From assembly GCF_039908645.1 (NCBI RefSeq), contig NZ_CP150917.1, positions 5,715,001 through 5,779,000 of the forward strand: a stretch of DNA of 64,000 nt. The letters run 5' to 3'. The position numbers and the translations under genes are program-made. The notes beneath the pieces are model-generated. The model made no database searches, was not told where the DNA came from, and worked only from the letters and a program-made list of their open reading frames with translations. Every line of letters begins with the position of its first letter. The first letter of the stretch is position 1. The stretch is from Pseudomonas helvetica (GTDB lineage: Bacteria > Pseudomonadota > Gammaproteobacteria > Pseudomonadales > Pseudomonadaceae). Shown in pieces: positions 63,398 through 64,000 of this stretch.

Positions 63398-63865
63398 ATG
63401 ACCTTGCCTGATACCCGCCCTCCCGTCCTCGACGAAATCGACCGCCAACTGATCGCGGCCTTGCAAATCAATGCTCGTGAAAGCGTGGCCATGCTCGCCC
63501 GGCAATTGGGTATTGCACGCACGACAGTGACGTCACGCCTGGCGCGGCTGGAAAAGGCCCGGGTCATTACCGGCTACGGCGTGCGACTCGGGCAGCGAGT
63601 GGTCGATGGCGGTTTGCAGGCTTATGTCGGGATCACCGTGCAACCGCGCTCCGGCAAGGAAGTACTGCGTCGGCTCAGCGCCATGGCGCAGGTTCAGCAG
63701 TTGTGTGCGGTCAGCGGCGAATTCGATTACGTGGCCTGGCTGCGTACCGATTCACCGGAACAGCTCGACCAGTTGCTCGACCAGATCGGTAGTGTCGACG
63801 GTGTAGAAAAAACCACCACGTCGATCATCCTCAGCAGCAAAATTGACCGTGGCCAGCCAGTTTGA
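63398..63865 (+). CDS. Lrp/AsnC-family transcriptional regulator
   Basis: About 155 residues. N-terminal HTH (LDEIDRQLIAALQINARESVAM, RTTVTSRLARLEK) and C-terminal RAM/AsnC ligand domain (GLQAYVGITVQPRSG, VSGEFDYVAWLRT). Start is uncertain: ATG 63398, GTG 63386, or TTG 63404, the last having GGAG six bases before it. It probably controls a neighbouring gene beyond the window, next to the palindrome at 63879-63898. Confidence 0.88.
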   Translation: MTLPDTRPPVLDEIDRQLIAALQINARESVAMLARQLGIARTTVTSRLARLEKARVITGYGVRLGQRVVDGGLQAYVGITVQPRSGKEVLRRLSAMAQVQQLCAVSGEFDYVAWLRTDSPEQLDQLLDQIGSVDGVEKTTTSIILSSKIDRGQPV

Positions 63866-63878
63866 TCGATCATCTCGT

Positions 63879-63898
63879 CATATTGCACAAACAATATG
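63879..63898. promoter_or_regulatory. palindromic operator candidate
   Basis: CATATTG-CACAAA-CAATATG, a perfect 7-bp inverted repeat with a 6-base spacer, just after the Lrp-type gene and ahead of whatever follows the window. It fits an Lrp/AsnC-type or other dimeric regulator site. Confidence 0.5.
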
Positions 63899-64000
63899 CA
63901 GAACGACGACACATTGCGTCTTATTAACGTGCTCTACGCTCCCTAGAATGGCGACAGTCTTTTCCTATACTCAGCACCGAGTGCGAGTCGCCAGCAAGGT

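Overview
The window is chromosomal DNA of a Pseudomonas, most likely from the P. fluorescens group. Three things support this: GC-rich codon use, protein sequences that read as close relatives of P. aeruginosa and P. putida proteins, and several families of Pseudomonas REP/REPIN palindromes. From memory, the gene order is almost collinear (inverted) with the P. aeruginosa PAO1 segment from about PA0574 to PA0667. That synteny is used below to support several names.

Layout. 0.2-3.2 kb: M23 peptidoglycan endopeptidase, anmK, erpA. 3.3-9.1 kb: argC, hemJ, a nitronate monooxygenase-like gene, a DUF805 membrane protein, an SDR, a HIT protein and coq7. 9.1-10.4 kb: a complete IS3-family insertion sequence with terminal repeats, a TCG target duplication and an intact frameshift signal. 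10.5-13.5 kb: speD, an OsmC/YhfA-type gene divergent from vfr (crp), and a lipoate-ligase-like gene. 13.6-20.9 kb: trpGDC and trpE-gph, separated by the autotransporter esterase gene estP. This is the interval that carries the R/F pyocins in PAO1. Both trp transcription units begin with a short reading frame ending in Trp-Arg-Trp-Arg-Ala-stop; in front of trpE that frame is the 3' end of gph itself. 20.9-31.1 kb: rpe, an iron-dependent alcohol dehydrogenase, and the agtDCBA transporter with its two-component system agtSR. 31.2-34.8 kb: a DUF3530 protein, djlA, murU and amgK. 34.9-42.6 kb: lptD-surA-pdxA-rsmA-apaG-apaH-glpE. 42.9-49.1 kb: the stress-linked trio prkA-yeaH-spoVR, then cca. 49.2-51.8 kb: folK-folB, plsY, tsaD. 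52-56.6 kb: the macromolecular synthesis genes rpsU-dnaG-rpoD. 56.7-60.5 kb: a 1247-residue c-di-GMP enzyme matching RmcA. 60.5-62.1 kb: a CAU-anticodon tRNA followed by a 1.5 kb degenerate element bounded by a 51-bp direct repeat of the tRNA 3' half. 62.5-64 kb: a lower-GC gene of uncertain function and an Lrp/AsnC-type regulator.

How it works together. Most genes are core housekeeping: outer-membrane biogenesis (lptD, surA), peptidoglycan turnover and recycling (the M23 enzyme, anmK, amgK, murU), tryptophan, arginine, pyridoxal, folate, polyamine and ubiquinone synthesis, and the core replication/transcription genes. Two large sensors, AgtS and RmcA, share a similar periplasmic solute-binding front end. 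The accessory signal lies in the IS3 copy, six REPIN pairs, the alcohol dehydrogenase and estP insertions relative to PAO1, and the cryptic tRNA-linked element. No CRISPR array, prophage structural genes or recognisable defence system was seen.
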